This document shows, piece by piece, positions 1 to 9,525 of a stretch of 64,000 nt of DNA (positions are counted from its first letter, which is position 1; the number at the start of each line of letters is the position of its first letter). The position numbers and the translations under genes are program-made. The notes under the pieces were generated by a model. That model saw only the letters and a program-made list of their open reading frames with translations, had not been told where the DNA came from and ran no database searches. Source of the stretch: Christiangramia aestuarii (lineage in GTDB: Bacteria; Bacteroidota; Bacteroidia; Flavobacteriales; Flavobacteriaceae); contig NZ_VJVW01000001.1 in assembly GCF_009735585.1 (NCBI RefSeq), positions 144,947 through 208,946 of the forward strand, written 5' to 3'.

Positions 1-1486
1 TTACATAATAACTAGTCAAGCTCGCATTCCTAAAAACAATAGGTACTTGCCAGCCAAAGATCTCACGTGACATGATAGAATACTTGAGAGTGTCTGAGGC
101 ATTGGCCTGTACAACATCGGGCTTAAACTCCCTTATTATATTCGCAATAGTTTTCCAACCAAAATAATCAGCATATCTAAAGGATTGTATTCTTTCTAAA
201 GATTCTATTTCTTTATGAAATGGCAGTTTCGCTGTACCGTCATAGATACTGCAAACCTTAACTTCATGCCCCTTTTCTTCCAGCTGGGTTGACAATTGAG
301 CACAAAATATCTCTGCTCCCCGATATTGTTTTTTTTGAATTATCTGCAGAATTTTCAATTTACCTTGTTGATCAGGAGTAATTCCGGCAAGATCAAAGTA
401 CAGTTTCTCAAATTTCCGAGCATTCTTATTAGGATTGAATTGCTCTACTACCAAATTTCTGGCATTCGTCCCCAAAGTTTTTCTTAAGGTTTCATTCTCG
501 CAAATTCCAACAATTTTGTTCCTAAATCTGTCCTTATCAAAGTTATCAATGATAAAACCTGTTTGCTTATCAATAAGAACTTCTTTAACACCACCTACAT
601 TTGAAGCCACGGTTGGCTTCTCCTGGACCGCCGCCTCTAAGATTACTCCAGGAACACCTTCTACCAGGCTTGATAAAACAATACAATCAGAAGCAGAGAG
701 TAATTCCGGAATATTTTTCCTGAATCCTAATAAAAAAACGCTTTCTTCGAGTCCGTTATTTTTGATCTTTTGATCGATATCTCCATAAGTGACACCATCT
801 CCTACGCAAACTAATTTTATTTCCGGATGTGAACTTTTTAACTCCTGAAATATTTCGAGAAGAAATGTATGATTCTTCTCGGGGCTGAAATTCCCTACGT
901 GCATCACTATTTTTGATTCTCCGCCAAGTCCAAGTTCCTTTCTTAACTCCCAACCAAAATCTTCGCCATTTAGTTTCTCATTTGGAATTCCCCTTCGTAT
1001 TACCGAGGTCTGCTCTTTAGGATAGCCTAAGGTGTCTATAAGATCGTGAATGGATTCAGATCCAACAGAAGTAACGTGATCAACTCTAGAGAATATTTTC
1101 TTGTACAAGGATAATTTAAGATCAGAACCGAGCCATTCGCTAATGGTACTAATATTTCTATAAACTATTGGTCTTTTTTTTAGGTAGAAGTTTGCGATAA
1201 CCATATATTTCAAGGTATCGCTCCCATTACATTGTATTACATCTGGGTTTGTATCTTTTACAAGCTTGACCATCGTTTTAATCAGCGATATGGAGATCGC
1301 GCTGCTTTTTCCCTCAGAAAGATCAAGATTTTGGGCACCTTCCACTGTTAAAATATTACAATCATTCTTATAAAGACCGGCGAAAATTATTGAATGACCA
1401 AAATTGATAAGTTCTTTGCTGAGATTTGCGGCAAAGACCTCTGCTCCTCGATATTGCCGTTTAGTGACTAATTGAAGGATTTTCAT
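1..1486 (-). CDS. Tandem-fused GT4 glycosyltransferase (two GT-B units), 3' end beyond window
   Basis: This reading frame starts at ATG 1486 and stays open for 495 codons to the window edge without a stop. Codons 1-376 form a complete GT4-type GT-B glycosyltransferase with an N-terminal MKILQLVTKRQYRGAEVF and a donor-site EGVPGVILEA motif near residue 272. Codon 377 (TTG, 358-356) begins a second homologous unit, LKILQIIQKKQYRGAEIF. The units also share DTLKY and a PIVxRN segment, so the gene is an in-frame tandem duplication that has lost the stop between copies. An AAGG lies a few bases before the TTG, so internal initiation cannot be excluded. The start overlaps the upstream gene's TGA (ATGA). 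Its likely role is transfer of sugars to the lipid-linked repeat unit of the surface glycan. The acceptor and donor are unknown. Confidence 0.85.
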   Translation of the reverse strand, partial: MKILQLVTKRQYRGAEVFAANLSKELINFGHSIIFAGLYKNDCNILTVEGAQNLDLSEGKSSAISISLIKTMVKLVKDTNPDVIQCNGSDTLKYMVIANFYLKKRPIVYRNISTISEWLGSDLKLSLYKKIFSRVDHVTSVGSESIHDLIDTLGYPKEQTSVIRRGIPNEKLNGEDFGWELRKELGLGGESKIVMHVGNFSPEKNHTFLLEIFQELKSSHPEIKLVCVGDGVTYGDIDQKIKNNGLEESVFLLGFRKNIPELLSASDCIVLSSLVEGVPGVILEAAVQEKPTVASNVGGVKEVLIDKQTGFIIDNFDKDRFRNKIVGICENETLRKTLGTNARNLVVEQFNPNKNARKFEKLYFDLAGITPDQQGKLKILQIIQKKQYRGAEIFCAQLSTQLEEKGHEVKVCSIYDGTAKLPFHKEIESLERIQSFRYADYFGWKTIANIIREFKPDVVQANASDTLKYSIMSREIFGWQVPIVFRNASLTSYYV

Positions 1487-2616
1487 TTTTCTAAAAGCAT
1501 ATCATAAGTAAGTTCATACTCTTTTACTATATGGTTTATTGAAAAATTATGGATAGCTTTTTCAAAACCCTTTACGGTCTTCCTTAACCAATCACTATGC
1601 AACGCCAGCTCTAATTTTTCTACCAGATCTTTTACATTTCCCGGAGAAAATATTATACTGGTGTCTTGATCTACACATTCAAGATTTTCCGGAATCCCTG
1701 AAGCAATAATTGGAGTTTTTGAGAACATAGCCTCTACTAAGGCACCTGGTAATCCTTCATAATAGGAAGGAAAAATGAAATAATCTGTCAAGCTCAATAT
1801 TTCCGGTATATCGTTTCTTTGACCCAGTAATAAGATTTTTTCTTTGAGATTCAAAGCTGTTATTTTCGCTTCCAGATCCTTTCTTAGCGGTCCCTCTCCT
1901 ACTAAAACCAATTTACTATTTGGATGTTTCTCCAAATGTTCTGCGAAGGCTGCAACCAGATCAAGTTGGCCTTTCCTCTCAATCAACCTGCCTACACAGG
2001 TATAGAGAGTTTCATCGAACTTCTTGAGATCTTTTCGCAATGCATCTGCGTCAACATTTATAAATCCTTCAGGATCTCTACCACGATAAATTACTTTTAT
2101 TTTTGAGGTATCGATTCTTAATGCCCTGGCGGAAGTATTTTTTATCGTTTCAGAATTTGAGAAAAAATAGTCCACCTTGGATACGGACATTAAGTCCCTA
2201 AGTTGAGTATAAAACAGTTTTGTAGCTCTTACCAAGCTTAAAGTCCTATAGCGTTGAAATCCATAAGTGTTATTGACAAGACTATTAATCAATTTAACAG
2301 ATTCTCGACGCTTTAATGCTCTAGAAATAAGACAAGACCTTAACAAGGTAGCATGTATAATTTTTGGATCTATATCATCAAGAATGCCTTGTAGGCGGTT
2401 GATAATTAATTGATGGTCGGTGTTAGACTTAAAGTCCAGACTTATTACTTCAATTCCTCTATTAATATAATCTTGTTTTAATGCGTCCCCTTCAAATAAA
2501 GTGACCACAATCGGAAGATATTTTGAAAATCTACTTGCAATTTCCAAAATACTTCTTTCGGCTCCTCCAACTTCTAAAGTATCAATAATAAAAAGTACTG
2601 ATTTCTTTTCTTCCAA
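1483..2616 (-). CDS. GT4 family glycosyltransferase
   Basis: A 377-residue GT-B glycosyltransferase of the GT4 type. The N-terminal acceptor domain opens with VLFIIDTLEVGGAER (GGAER at 17-21). The C-terminal donor domain carries VGRLIERKGQ near 208 and the EX7E pair E287/E295 in EGLPGALVEAM, which binds the nucleotide sugar in this family. No membrane segments are visible, so it is probably a cytoplasmic, membrane-associated enzyme adding one sugar to the undecaprenyl-linked repeat unit. It lies 10 bp after the GT2 gene and overlaps the next gene by 4 bp, so translation is probably coupled. The linkage and the sugar transferred cannot be read from sequence. Confidence 0.88.
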   Translation of the reverse strand: MEEKKSVLFIIDTLEVGGAERSILEIASRFSKYLPIVVTLFEGDALKQDYINRGIEVISLDFKSNTDHQLIINRLQGILDDIDPKIIHATLLRSCLISRALKRRESVKLINSLVNNTYGFQRYRTLSLVRATKLFYTQLRDLMSVSKVDYFFSNSETIKNTSARALRIDTSKIKVIYRGRDPEGFINVDADALRKDLKKFDETLYTCVGRLIERKGQLDLVAAFAEHLEKHPNSKLVLVGEGPLRKDLEAKITALNLKEKILLLGQRNDIPEILSLTDYFIFPSYYEGLPGALVEAMFSKTPIIASGIPENLECVDQDTSIIFSPGNVKDLVEKLELALHSDWLRKTVKGFEKAIHNFSINHIVKEYELTYDMLLEK

Positions 2617-2626
2617 ATTTCTGTTT

Positions 2627-3511
2627 TTAGTGGGATAATTGTTTGTGCAGTTTGATAGCCTGATCTGTAGGGAATATCCTGAAAATCAAATACAGGAATC
2701 CAGCTTTTGCCTTCCCGTCTCCGATCTTACTGTAAGCTTCCCTGGCGAGACTAAAATCATTGTCATATAAGGAAAGCCAGAATAATTTATAATACCACTT
2801 CTTGCTGAGTTTGCGATCATTATCGATTATATTTTTATGCTTACTTATAATGGTGGCATATGATTTCTTTTTTTCACTAAAATTCGCCCTAACACTTCCA
2901 GGTTGAGTATGGATATTAAGCATAATTTCCTGAAGTATAGTAAAGGTGAAATTTTGACGTAACCGAATCAGGAAATCTGTGTCTACTGCTGTTCGTAAAC
3001 GCTCATCAAACTTTAAGTCTTTAAAACATTCTTTCTTAATCAAAAACCCTCTTCCTATACCTACATGTAACTCATACAAAAACTGGTTTGGATGTTTTCT
3101 AGTTTGAGGAACCCAAATACGATCGTTATAACTTCCATCTATTTTTATAGTTCTGGTACCCGACCACAAAAAAGAAGCTTCCGGTTCATTTTCTAACTGT
3201 TTTAATGCTTTAGATAAAAAGTTTTCAAGAAATTCATCATCGCTATCCAGAAAAGCGATATAATCTCCTTTAGCATTTTGCACACCAACATTACGGGCAA
3301 CAGCATTTCCTCCATTTTCTTCATAGCGAATATAACGGATTCTATTGTCATCAAATGCATTAACTACCTCCTGAGTATTATCAGTGGAGGCATCATCAAC
3401 AATTAAATATTCAAAATTTTCGTAAGACTGATTTAGAACGCTCTTAATTGCCCTGTGAATTAGGTGTCCGCGGTTATAAGTTGGAGTAATAATAGAAATA
3501 AAATTAGACAT
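2627..3511 (-). CDS. GT2 family glycosyltransferase
   Basis: A 294-residue GT-A glycosyltransferase. ISIITPTYNRGHLI at the N-terminus and LIVDDASTDNT near 36-45 are the usual nucleotide-binding strands, and FLDSDDEF supplies the metal-binding DXD (D89-S-D91). No transmembrane helix follows the catalytic domain, unlike polymerising GT2 enzymes, so it probably adds a single residue to the growing repeat unit. It sits between a sulfotransferase and a GT4 gene in the same minus-strand run with short gaps. Donor specificity is unknown. Confidence 0.87.
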   Translation of the reverse strand: MSNFISIITPTYNRGHLIHRAIKSVLNQSYENFEYLIVDDASTDNTQEVVNAFDDNRIRYIRYEENGGNAVARNVGVQNAKGDYIAFLDSDDEFLENFLSKALKQLENEPEASFLWSGTRTIKIDGSYNDRIWVPQTRKHPNQFLYELHVGIGRGFLIKKECFKDLKFDERLRTAVDTDFLIRLRQNFTFTILQEIMLNIHTQPGSVRANFSEKKKSYATIISKHKNIIDNDRKLSKKWYYKLFWLSLYDNDFSLAREAYSKIGDGKAKAGFLYLIFRIFPTDQAIKLHKQLSH

Positions 3512-3532
3512 ATAATAAATATGATGTAGTAT

Positions 3533-4441
3533 TTAATTAAAATGAAAAAAATTCAAGAATTTTAATAAGTATTGATTTTTGAAATCAAGTTCCTTTTTCC
3601 ACCTTTTATCTTCGAGAAGTTTAACTTTCCCTCTGGTGAATCTAAATTTATTTCCATGTATCACGTGATTTTCTTCTATAAGAAATTCTTTCTTCTCATT
3701 CAAAATTTCAGAAGGATTTACCTTTATGTCCATCCTGTCTCCGATTAATTGAAGAAAATTTTCTGGATCATTCAAAAATTCTTCATATCGAATTTGAAGG
3801 TATTTCCGGTTTTGGAGAAACTTCTTTATCCTCCAGTTTACAAAATTCCAACGTAAGCTATCAAAAATTAAATACTTGTAATTTAACCGCATTTTGTCCT
3901 TTCCATCTTCATTTCTTTTCATTTTTCTCTGCCTTGACAAAACTACTCCACGAAGATCCCTCACCAAATGAATATAGGTTATGTCAAATAGCCCCGTATG
4001 ATCAAGATATTCCGCATACCATAACTCTTTAGAAGAATCAACAATAACTTTCTTTTCCTTTTTAGATAAATTAAAATAGAGAGTAGAATTAATTTCGGAG
4101 TAAATTTTTGATTCCTTTGCTTCCCATTTCTTATGCCGAATAAATTGATTTCTAATCTCCAGAAGGATATTATTATTTAATTTTAAATTTTCTCTTTTAG
4201 ATATTTCCAGAATTTTTTTTTCTAAAACTGCAATATGAGGAGACCAAAAGTCACAGTCAAAAAGTTTTTCTTTACAAGAGCAAGTAACCTGAGGAAGAAT
4301 GGAAACAGGATTATTCCGAAGATACCAAAGACGTTCCAATTCGCCTACATGGATAAAGCCTTCTTCTTTGTTTATTAACTCTCCCAGAACAGTACTGCCA
4401 CTTCGGGGATACCCCAGTATCATTAGAATTTTAGGCTTCAT
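3533..4441 (-). CDS. PAPS-dependent sulfotransferase
   Basis: A 302-residue sulfotransferase. GYPRSGSTVLGELI (residues 10-23) is the 5'-phosphosulfate loop, VDSSK (134-138) is the strand typical of the family, and HLVRDLRGVVLSR (158-170) supplies the Arg and Ser that hold the 3'-phosphate of PAPS. It should transfer sulfate from PAPS to a hydroxyl of the glycan or its lipid-linked precursor. The same operon carries cysC, cysD and cysN, which make PAPS, so donor supply and use are encoded together. The gene is very AT-rich compared with the housekeeping genes after 40 kb. The acceptor sugar is unknown. Confidence 0.85.
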   Translation of the reverse strand: MKPKILMILGYPRSGSTVLGELINKEEGFIHVGELERLWYLRNNPVSILPQVTCSCKEKLFDCDFWSPHIAVLEKKILEISKRENLKLNNNILLEIRNQFIRHKKWEAKESKIYSEINSTLYFNLSKKEKKVIVDSSKELWYAEYLDHTGLFDITYIHLVRDLRGVVLSRQRKMKRNEDGKDKMRLNYKYLIFDSLRWNFVNWRIKKFLQNRKYLQIRYEEFLNDPENFLQLIGDRMDIKVNPSEILNEKKEFLIEENHVIHGNKFRFTRGKVKLLEDKRWKKELDFKNQYLLKFLNFFHFN

Positions 4442-4466
4442 AAGCTAATTGTTTTTTAGTATATTA

Positions 4467-5312
4467 TTATTTGCAAGCTAAATACCTTAAAAACTTCAAA
4501 TAGGTTTTCAAATTCATTGGTGCTTCCTTAATGGCTCTTTTCTGCCATTTTAACGCTTTCTTTTTCTTCCCTAAGCGAAAATAACTCATGGCTACTGTTT
4601 CAGCGGAACGCAATGGAAAGTCATAATCCTTAACTCTATAATTCTTGTATTTTTTAAATAGGTATTTATAAGTTTCTATTTTTTTTTTCTCACGCAACAA
4701 TTCTTTTTGATCCTCTGAATTATGGTTGTACTCAAATGTGAGGAACTTACCGGACTTAATGGAAATTTTATTTTCCTTACATAGCTTCGTTAATCGAATA
4801 AATAACTCAAAATTTTCAGAAAATGTAAGATTTGTATCGTATCCTCCCGCATTAATAAAAAGGTTTCTATTCACAATAAAAGACCCAACTAAAGTATTTA
4901 AAGTATAGAATTGTGTTAAAGCCCCTTTAACCCTGGGATAGATTTTTCTTTTACCCGAGTACATATAAGCTCCTGATACAATTCCGGTCTCATTCTCAGA
5001 GTTTATCAAATCGGAGAAATCTTTGATGGCATTATCAAATAATTTATCGTCCGCATCCAAAAACATAATATATTCTCCAGACGCAACTTCAACACCATAA
5101 TTTCTTGCAGCGCTTACCCCCTTATTATCCTGATAATAATATCTTATATTATTTTGTGAGAATGTCCTTTTAATTAAAATATCGGTATTATCACTACTCC
5201 CATCATCTATAATTATCAACTCCCAATTATTACTATTCTGATTAATAACTGAGTTAATAGTTTCACTTATTGAATCGACACAGTTGTACGTGGCTATTAT
5301 GATAGATATCAT
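4467..5312 (-). CDS. GT2 family glycosyltransferase
   Basis: A 281-residue GT-A glycosyltransferase. ISIIIATYNCVDS opens the protein, LIIIDDGSSDNTD lies at 32-44, and FLDADDKL gives the DXD motif (D86-A-D88). The remainder is short and basic (KKKKALKWQKRA) without membrane helices. Its start overlaps the end of the pyruvyl transferase gene by 4 bp, which suggests translational coupling. It probably adds one sugar to the repeat unit. An alternative acceptor such as protein or lipid cannot be excluded. Confidence 0.87.
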   Translation of the reverse strand: MISIIIATYNCVDSISETINSVINQNSNNWELIIIDDGSSDNTDILIKRTFSQNNIRYYYQDNKGVSAARNYGVEVASGEYIMFLDADDKLFDNAIKDFSDLINSENETGIVSGAYMYSGKRKIYPRVKGALTQFYTLNTLVGSFIVNRNLFINAGGYDTNLTFSENFELFIRLTKLCKENKISIKSGKFLTFEYNHNSEDQKELLREKKKIETYKYLFKKYKNYRVKDYDFPLRSAETVAMSYFRLGKKKKALKWQKRAIKEAPMNLKTYLKFLRYLACK

Positions 5313-6151
5313 ACTACATTATTCTTAAGATGAGATATAAGATTTTCTCTTAGTATTTTCAAATCCGGTAAGGTCGCTTTCTTTTTAAGTTCTTCGAAGT
5401 TTGGTTGCCCAAGATCTTCAATTGCCATGATATTGTTTATACTAACGCTAGCATAGTAATCATGGAATTTGAAGTGACCTCCAGCAATATTTTTACTCAA
5501 ATCAACCCATACAGAGGGAATCCCATAGGCATGAGAAATTATCACGCCATGGAGAGAACTGGAGACGGTAAATTCACTTGCTTTTATTTGTTTAACAAAA
5601 TCTTCAAAATCACTAAAAATATCGATAAATTTTATATCCTTATTCTTGCATAACTCTTTCACCACGGGTAATTCCTGGTCTATATAATGAGGTATAAGTC
5701 CCATTTTGCACTTTTTCTCGACTTCAATGGGATCAAAAAAAAGGGGGCACAATATAGCTGGATCTCCATAAATCTGAGGAGCATCCACCCCAAGATCTAA
5801 TAACTTTTTTCTGGTTAATGGCCCTCTACAGCTTATTACCTTTTTTGGCTTGACAGGCATTAAACTATTTTCTCGTTTAAAACCGGACCCGATGACATTA
5901 AGGTTTCTAACCTTTGAATTATCCAGAACACTACCTCCAAAGGTGTATACCTTTGGAAAACCAACATTAATAACATCTTTAATATTTATAGCTTCCTTTT
6001 CAAAAGTTTTCTCAAATAAAGTGCTACATAAGACATCACCAATGTTTTCTGAAGTATTTTCATTCTGAGACCATTTTACAATACGCTTCTCTTTTCCTAT
6101 TTTTAATAAAATTTCAATATGGTTTTTTAATCTTCCAAATACATTTCTCAT
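5309..6151 (-). CDS. Polysaccharide pyruvyl transferase family protein
   Basis: A 280-residue member of the polysaccharide pyruvyl transferase family (PF04230, CsaB/WcaK-like). Visible signatures are the N-terminal NIGDVLCSTLFEK, the glycine turn YTFGGSVLDN, SCRGPLTRKKL in the middle and SSLHGVIISHAYGIPSVWVD in the C-terminal GT-B-like half. Known members move pyruvate from phosphoenolpyruvate to a sugar as a ketal, which adds a carboxylate. Here it would modify a residue of the surface glycan. Followed by a GT2 gene with a 4-bp overlap; a 141-bp AT-rich gap lies upstream. Confidence 0.83.
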   Translation of the reverse strand: MRNVFGRLKNHIEILLKIGKEKRIVKWSQNENTSENIGDVLCSTLFEKTFEKEAINIKDVINVGFPKVYTFGGSVLDNSKVRNLNVIGSGFKRENSLMPVKPKKVISCRGPLTRKKLLDLGVDAPQIYGDPAILCPLFFDPIEVEKKCKMGLIPHYIDQELPVVKELCKNKDIKFIDIFSDFEDFVKQIKASEFTVSSSLHGVIISHAYGIPSVWVDLSKNIAGGHFKFHDYYASVSINNIMAIEDLGQPNFEELKKKATLPDLKILRENLISHLKNNVV

Positions 6152-6292
6152 TTTTATGACATATAATTAAAAATTGTTGAACTTCATTCTTAGTTTAAGA
6201 TCGAAGAGTAAAATCTAAACCTGATCTGACCAGTATTTTGAACAAGAATCTTCATTTCTAAGAAGCCGATAATTTTAGTTCTTTTTTATTAT

Positions 6293-7234
6293 TTATAACT
6301 GCTTAATTTTCTTCAGAAAAAATAAAGGACTTAACAACCTTAAAAATTTAAGATTAGTCTCAAAACTTTTTTTATTTCCAGTCATTAAAATTAATTCATT
6401 AAATAAATACTGATTATAGAATTCAATAACTACAAAGGGATGTCTAATAAATAAATTCCAATTAATATATTTCATTATAGTTTTTCTCATTTTTAATTTT
6501 TTCCATTCTGAAATAGCTTGCTCCCTATTTTGATTATAACTGATCGAGTTCTTATGCACCCTATATTTAACGGTGGAGATAGGAAAAAATCCTAATTTTA
6601 ATCCAGAAAAAGTTGCATGCAGGTACAATGGAAAATCTTCATTAACATATTCTGTATTAAACCTACCTAATTTTTCAAGGGTTTGTTTTTCAAAAAAAAT
6701 TGTAGGTGGATTCATTGGGTAATTCCTTATTAATAGATGCAAAAACTGAGAATTGGCATTTAAATTGAAAAAAAAAGGTACAGTGTTTAATTGCTTCCTA
6801 TTTATATTACCTAACCTTTCATTCTCACTATCAGCAAAAAATTCCGCAATGCTAAAAATTATCTTTTCTGAATGCCTTTTAACATATTGTATATTCTTCT
6901 GGATACAATTTGGCAACAATAAATCATCACCAGCAATAATTTTTATCCAATCTCCTCTGGATTGAGCAAGCCCGCGATTACAGTTGGCTGGAATACCTGT
7001 ATTTTTTTCTGGAACAATTATTTTTACTCTTTTAAATTTATCTTTATTTCCTATTAGCCAAGCTTTACATGTAGCTATGGTATCATCCGTAGAAAAATCA
7101 TCACTTATAATTAATTCTATATTTTTATATGTTTGTCTTTTAACACTTTCCAAAGTTTCAATTACGTAGTCGGAACTATTATAGGTGATTACGACAATAC
7201 TTACAAGTGGTAAACAAACCTCCTTATTCTTCAT
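6293..7234 (-). CDS. GT2 family glycosyltransferase
   Basis: A 313-residue GT-A glycosyltransferase with VSIVVITYNSSDYV near the start, LIISDDFSTDDT (41-52) and IAGDDLLLPN with the metal-binding residues at 102-104 (GDD in place of DXD). The C-terminal third is basic and hydrophobic but has no clear transmembrane helix. It is flanked by non-coding gaps of 208 bp upstream and 141 bp downstream, so it may be less tightly coupled to its neighbours than the rest of the operon. The region is among the most AT-rich in the window, as is common for laterally exchanged glycosyltransferase genes. Confidence 0.86.
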   Translation of the reverse strand: MKNKEVCLPLVSIVVITYNSSDYVIETLESVKRQTYKNIELIISDDFSTDDTIATCKAWLIGNKDKFKRVKIIVPEKNTGIPANCNRGLAQSRGDWIKIIAGDDLLLPNCIQKNIQYVKRHSEKIIFSIAEFFADSENERLGNINRKQLNTVPFFFNLNANSQFLHLLIRNYPMNPPTIFFEKQTLEKLGRFNTEYVNEDFPLYLHATFSGLKLGFFPISTVKYRVHKNSISYNQNREQAISEWKKLKMRKTIMKYINWNLFIRHPFVVIEFYNQYLFNELILMTGNKKSFETNLKFLRLLSPLFFLKKIKQL

Positions 7235-7442
7235 AGGAATTTAAAATATTTTAGAAGTACAACTTAAATTTTTAATAAAAAAACCATTTCTGATTTTTTC
7301 CTTGGGGTCATTTTTCATGTGTGTTTTTGGTGATAGAAAAAAATTACTCTCAACCAAAACGGTATAGTCAGTTATTATATCCCAGATATAGGAATTGATA
7401 ATACCTTACGTGTAAAATGTTAAAAATTTTCAAGGGTGGCCA

Positions 7443-8564
7443 CTACATATTAAATTTATTAAGAAATGCTACTACTTTTTTCACCTCTGTTTTTGGCATT
7501 ATAGGACTTAAAGGAAGGCTTAGAACTTCCTTATGAATTTTTTCAGTTATCGGATAATTTTGCTGATTTAATTCTTTATAAGCATTTTGTAAATGAGGCG
7601 CGATAGGATAATGCACCAAGGTCTGTATGTTATTTTTATTTAAATAATTTTGTAAACTGTCACGTGACTGACTACGTATTACGAAAAGATGCCATACATG
7701 CTCTTCCAAAACCGTCAGATTTTTTTGACCTCTAACTTCAGGAAGAACAATATTCTTATTATGGATATTTTCAATATAATAATTCGCAATTTCACGCCGA
7801 CGTTGGTTATCTTCATCAAGACGTGCAAGCTTGATTCTTAATACTGCTGCCTGCAACTCATCAATCCTTGAATTAAGTCCCTTATATTCATTTACGTATT
7901 TTTCTCTCGAACCATAATTGGCTAGAGACCTCAAAGTTATCGCTAGTTCTTCATCATTTGTGGTAACAGCTCCAGCATCACCTATGGCACCTAAATTTTT
8001 ACCGGGATAAAAACTATGACCCGCGGCGTCACCCAAGGAACCGGTGCGGTTATTTTTGTAATATGCTCCTGCTGCCTGTGCATTGTCTTCAATTATCTTA
8101 AGTTTATATTTTTTAGCGATTCTAGTTAGTTCATCATTCATTGCATTCAAACCGTATAAATGAACTACCATCAATGCTTTGGTTTTGGGTGTGATTCTTT
8201 CTTCGATTTTGGAAGAATCAATATTGAAAGTATTTATATTTGGTTCAACAAGTATTGGTTTGAGTCCGTTATCAGAAATTGCCAAAAGAGAGGCGATATA
8301 TGTATTTGCGGGTACAATTACTTCATCACCGTCTTGCATCACGCCCAATTCTTTATATGATCGTAATATTAGCCGAAGTGCATCCAAACCATTAGCTACA
8401 CCAATACATTCAGAAGTACCAATATATTTTTTATATTCCATCTCAAATTGAGATACCTCCTCACCTAATAAATACCAGCCAGAATCTATTACACTTTTGA
8501 CAACCTGAGATAAACGAGGTTCAAAACTTGCATTAATACCTTGGATATCTAAAAATTTAATCAT
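7443..8564 (-). CDS. fdtB: dTDP-3-oxo-6-deoxyhexose 3-aminotransferase (FdtB-like)
   Basis: A 373-residue DegT/DnrJ/EryC1-family PLP aminotransferase. The PLP lysine is in [16 protein letters not shown] (K189), the [10 protein letters not shown] form typical of sugar 3-aminotransferases such as FdtB/QdtB. ANGLDAL (57-63) is the phosphate-binding turn. With FdtA and the acyltransferase beside it, the predicted step is glutamate-dependent amination of dTDP-3-keto-6-deoxy-galactose on the way to dTDP-Fuc3NAc. The start overlaps the end of the acyltransferase gene by 4 bp (ATGA). The galacto versus gluco product depends on the ketoisomerase and is not proven here. Confidence 0.85.
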   Translation of the reverse strand: MIKFLDIQGINASFEPRLSQVVKSVIDSGWYLLGEEVSQFEMEYKKYIGTSECIGVANGLDALRLILRSYKELGVMQDGDEVIVPANTYIASLLAISDNGLKPILVEPNINTFNIDSSKIEERITPKTKALMVVHLYGLNAMNDELTRIAKKYKLKIIEDNAQAAGAYYKNNRTGSLGDAAGHSFYPGKNLGAIGDAGAVTTNDEELAITLRSLANYGSREKYVNEYKGLNSRIDELQAAVLRIKLARLDEDNQRRREIANYYIENIHNKNIVLPEVRGQKNLTVLEEHVWHLFVIRSQSRDSLQNYLNKNNIQTLVHYPIAPHLQNAYKELNQQNYPITEKIHKEVLSLPLSPIMPKTEVKKVVAFLNKFNM

Positions 8565-9100
8565 TTTAGTATCGGTTTATTTTTTTCTAATATATATATT
8601 TTACCCTCTTTACTGACGAGAGATTTATTTAGCAAAGTTCCGTCCTCGGTAATATACCCCTTATGGGTAGCAGGATTACCGTACCAAACCGTGTAAGGAG
8701 GTATGTTTTTCGTTATAACGCTTCCAGCACCGATAAAGGCATATTCTCCTATTATCACTCCTGCAAGTATTGTTGAATTTGCTCCAATAGAACTTCCTTT
8801 TTCCAGCGTAGTCCCTACAAAACTATTTGGATAAACTTTTGAGCGAGGAATTAAATCATTAGTAAATGTTGCATTGGGTCCTACAAAAACTTTATCCTTT
8901 ATCCTTAAACCATCCCAAATCTGTACCCCAGATTTTACCGTTACATCATTTCCAATAATAACATCATTTTCAATGAAAACATTAAAATTTATATTACAGT
9001 TTGCTCCAATTACGGCATCCTTTAAAATCACACAATTTTGCCATATGGTAGTTCCATCACCTATTTTATTTGTTTGCACTTCAGCTGAAGAATGAATCAT
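8561..9100 (-). CDS. fdtC: Sugar N-acyltransferase, left-handed beta-helix (FdtC-like)
   Basis: A 179-residue hexapeptide-repeat protein. The isoleucine-rich repeats ([19 protein letters not shown], then [12 protein letters not shown]) build a left-handed beta-helix. [17 protein letters not shown] near residue 92 matches the WbpD/QdtC/FdtC type of nucleotide-sugar acetyltransferase. It would use acetyl-CoA to N-acetylate dTDP-Fuc3N made by the adjacent aminotransferase. It lies 8 bp after the FdtA gene and overlaps fdtB by 4 bp. The acyl group could differ from acetyl in vivo. Confidence 0.84.
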   Translation of the reverse strand: MIHSSAEVQTNKIGDGTTIWQNCVILKDAVIGANCNINFNVFIENDVIIGNDVTVKSGVQIWDGLRIKDKVFVGPNATFTNDLIPRSKVYPNSFVGTTLEKGSSIGANSTILAGVIIGEYAFIGAGSVITKNIPPYTVWYGNPATHKGYITEDGTLLNKSLVSKEGKIYILEKNKPILK

Positions 9101-9108
9101 TCCTATAA

Positions 9109-9525
9109 TTATTTTAATTTTTTGAATACTGAATAATCCCGAACATAATCGTTTTCATCATATTTATGAGAAGCCATCACTAAACATATCGCTCCAGAGG
9201 AAAAATTCTTTAACTCTCTCCACAAACCTGGTACAATGTGTAGCGCATAATCAGGCCTATTTAAAGCAACATTTTTTTTTGATACTCCATCATCCAGAAT
9301 AACGTTAAAGCTTCCACTGGCAGCAATGACATATTGTTCCAGCTCATAGTGAGCATGTCCTCCTCGTGATTCACCTCCCGGAATATCATATAGATAATAG
9401 ATTCTTTTGATATCAAAAGGTATATTCGAACCATTTTCTAATACAGTTATATTGCCCGATTTACTATGAACTTTGGCTACTTGAATTATGGAGCAATCGA
9501 AAACAGTACTATTTTTCAATTTCAT
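9109..9525 (-). CDS. fdtA: dTDP-4-oxo-6-deoxyglucose 3,4-ketoisomerase (FdtA), copy with intact HxH
   Basis: A 138-residue cupin of the FdtA/WxcM family. The motif [16 protein letters not shown] places two histidines at 57 and 59, which correspond to the catalytic HxH of characterised FdtA enzymes. YVRDY occurs near the C-terminus. It should convert dTDP-4-keto-6-deoxyglucose, made by RmlA and RmlB in the same operon, to the 3-keto isomer. Its first 17 bp overlap the end of a paralogous fdtA-like gene. This copy is the better candidate for the active isomerase because the second copy has lost one histidine. Confidence 0.85.
   Translation of the reverse strand: MKLKNSTVFDCSIIQVAKVHSKSGNITVLENGSNIPFDIKRIYYLYDIPGGESRGGHAHYELEQYVIAASGSFNVILDDGVSKKNVALNRPDYALHIVPGLWRELKNFSSGAICLVMASHKYDENDYVRDYSVFKKLK

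Noticed and set aside
356-358. TTG 358 as the start of a separate gene
   Set aside because: The upstream frame runs through it without a stop, so even with internal initiation the fused product would be made; kept as one gene with a note.
435-773. Plus-strand open frame of 112 codons opposite the fused GT4 gene
   Set aside because: It is antisense to a well-conserved glycosyltransferase, has no recognisable motif and shows composition typical of a shadow frame.
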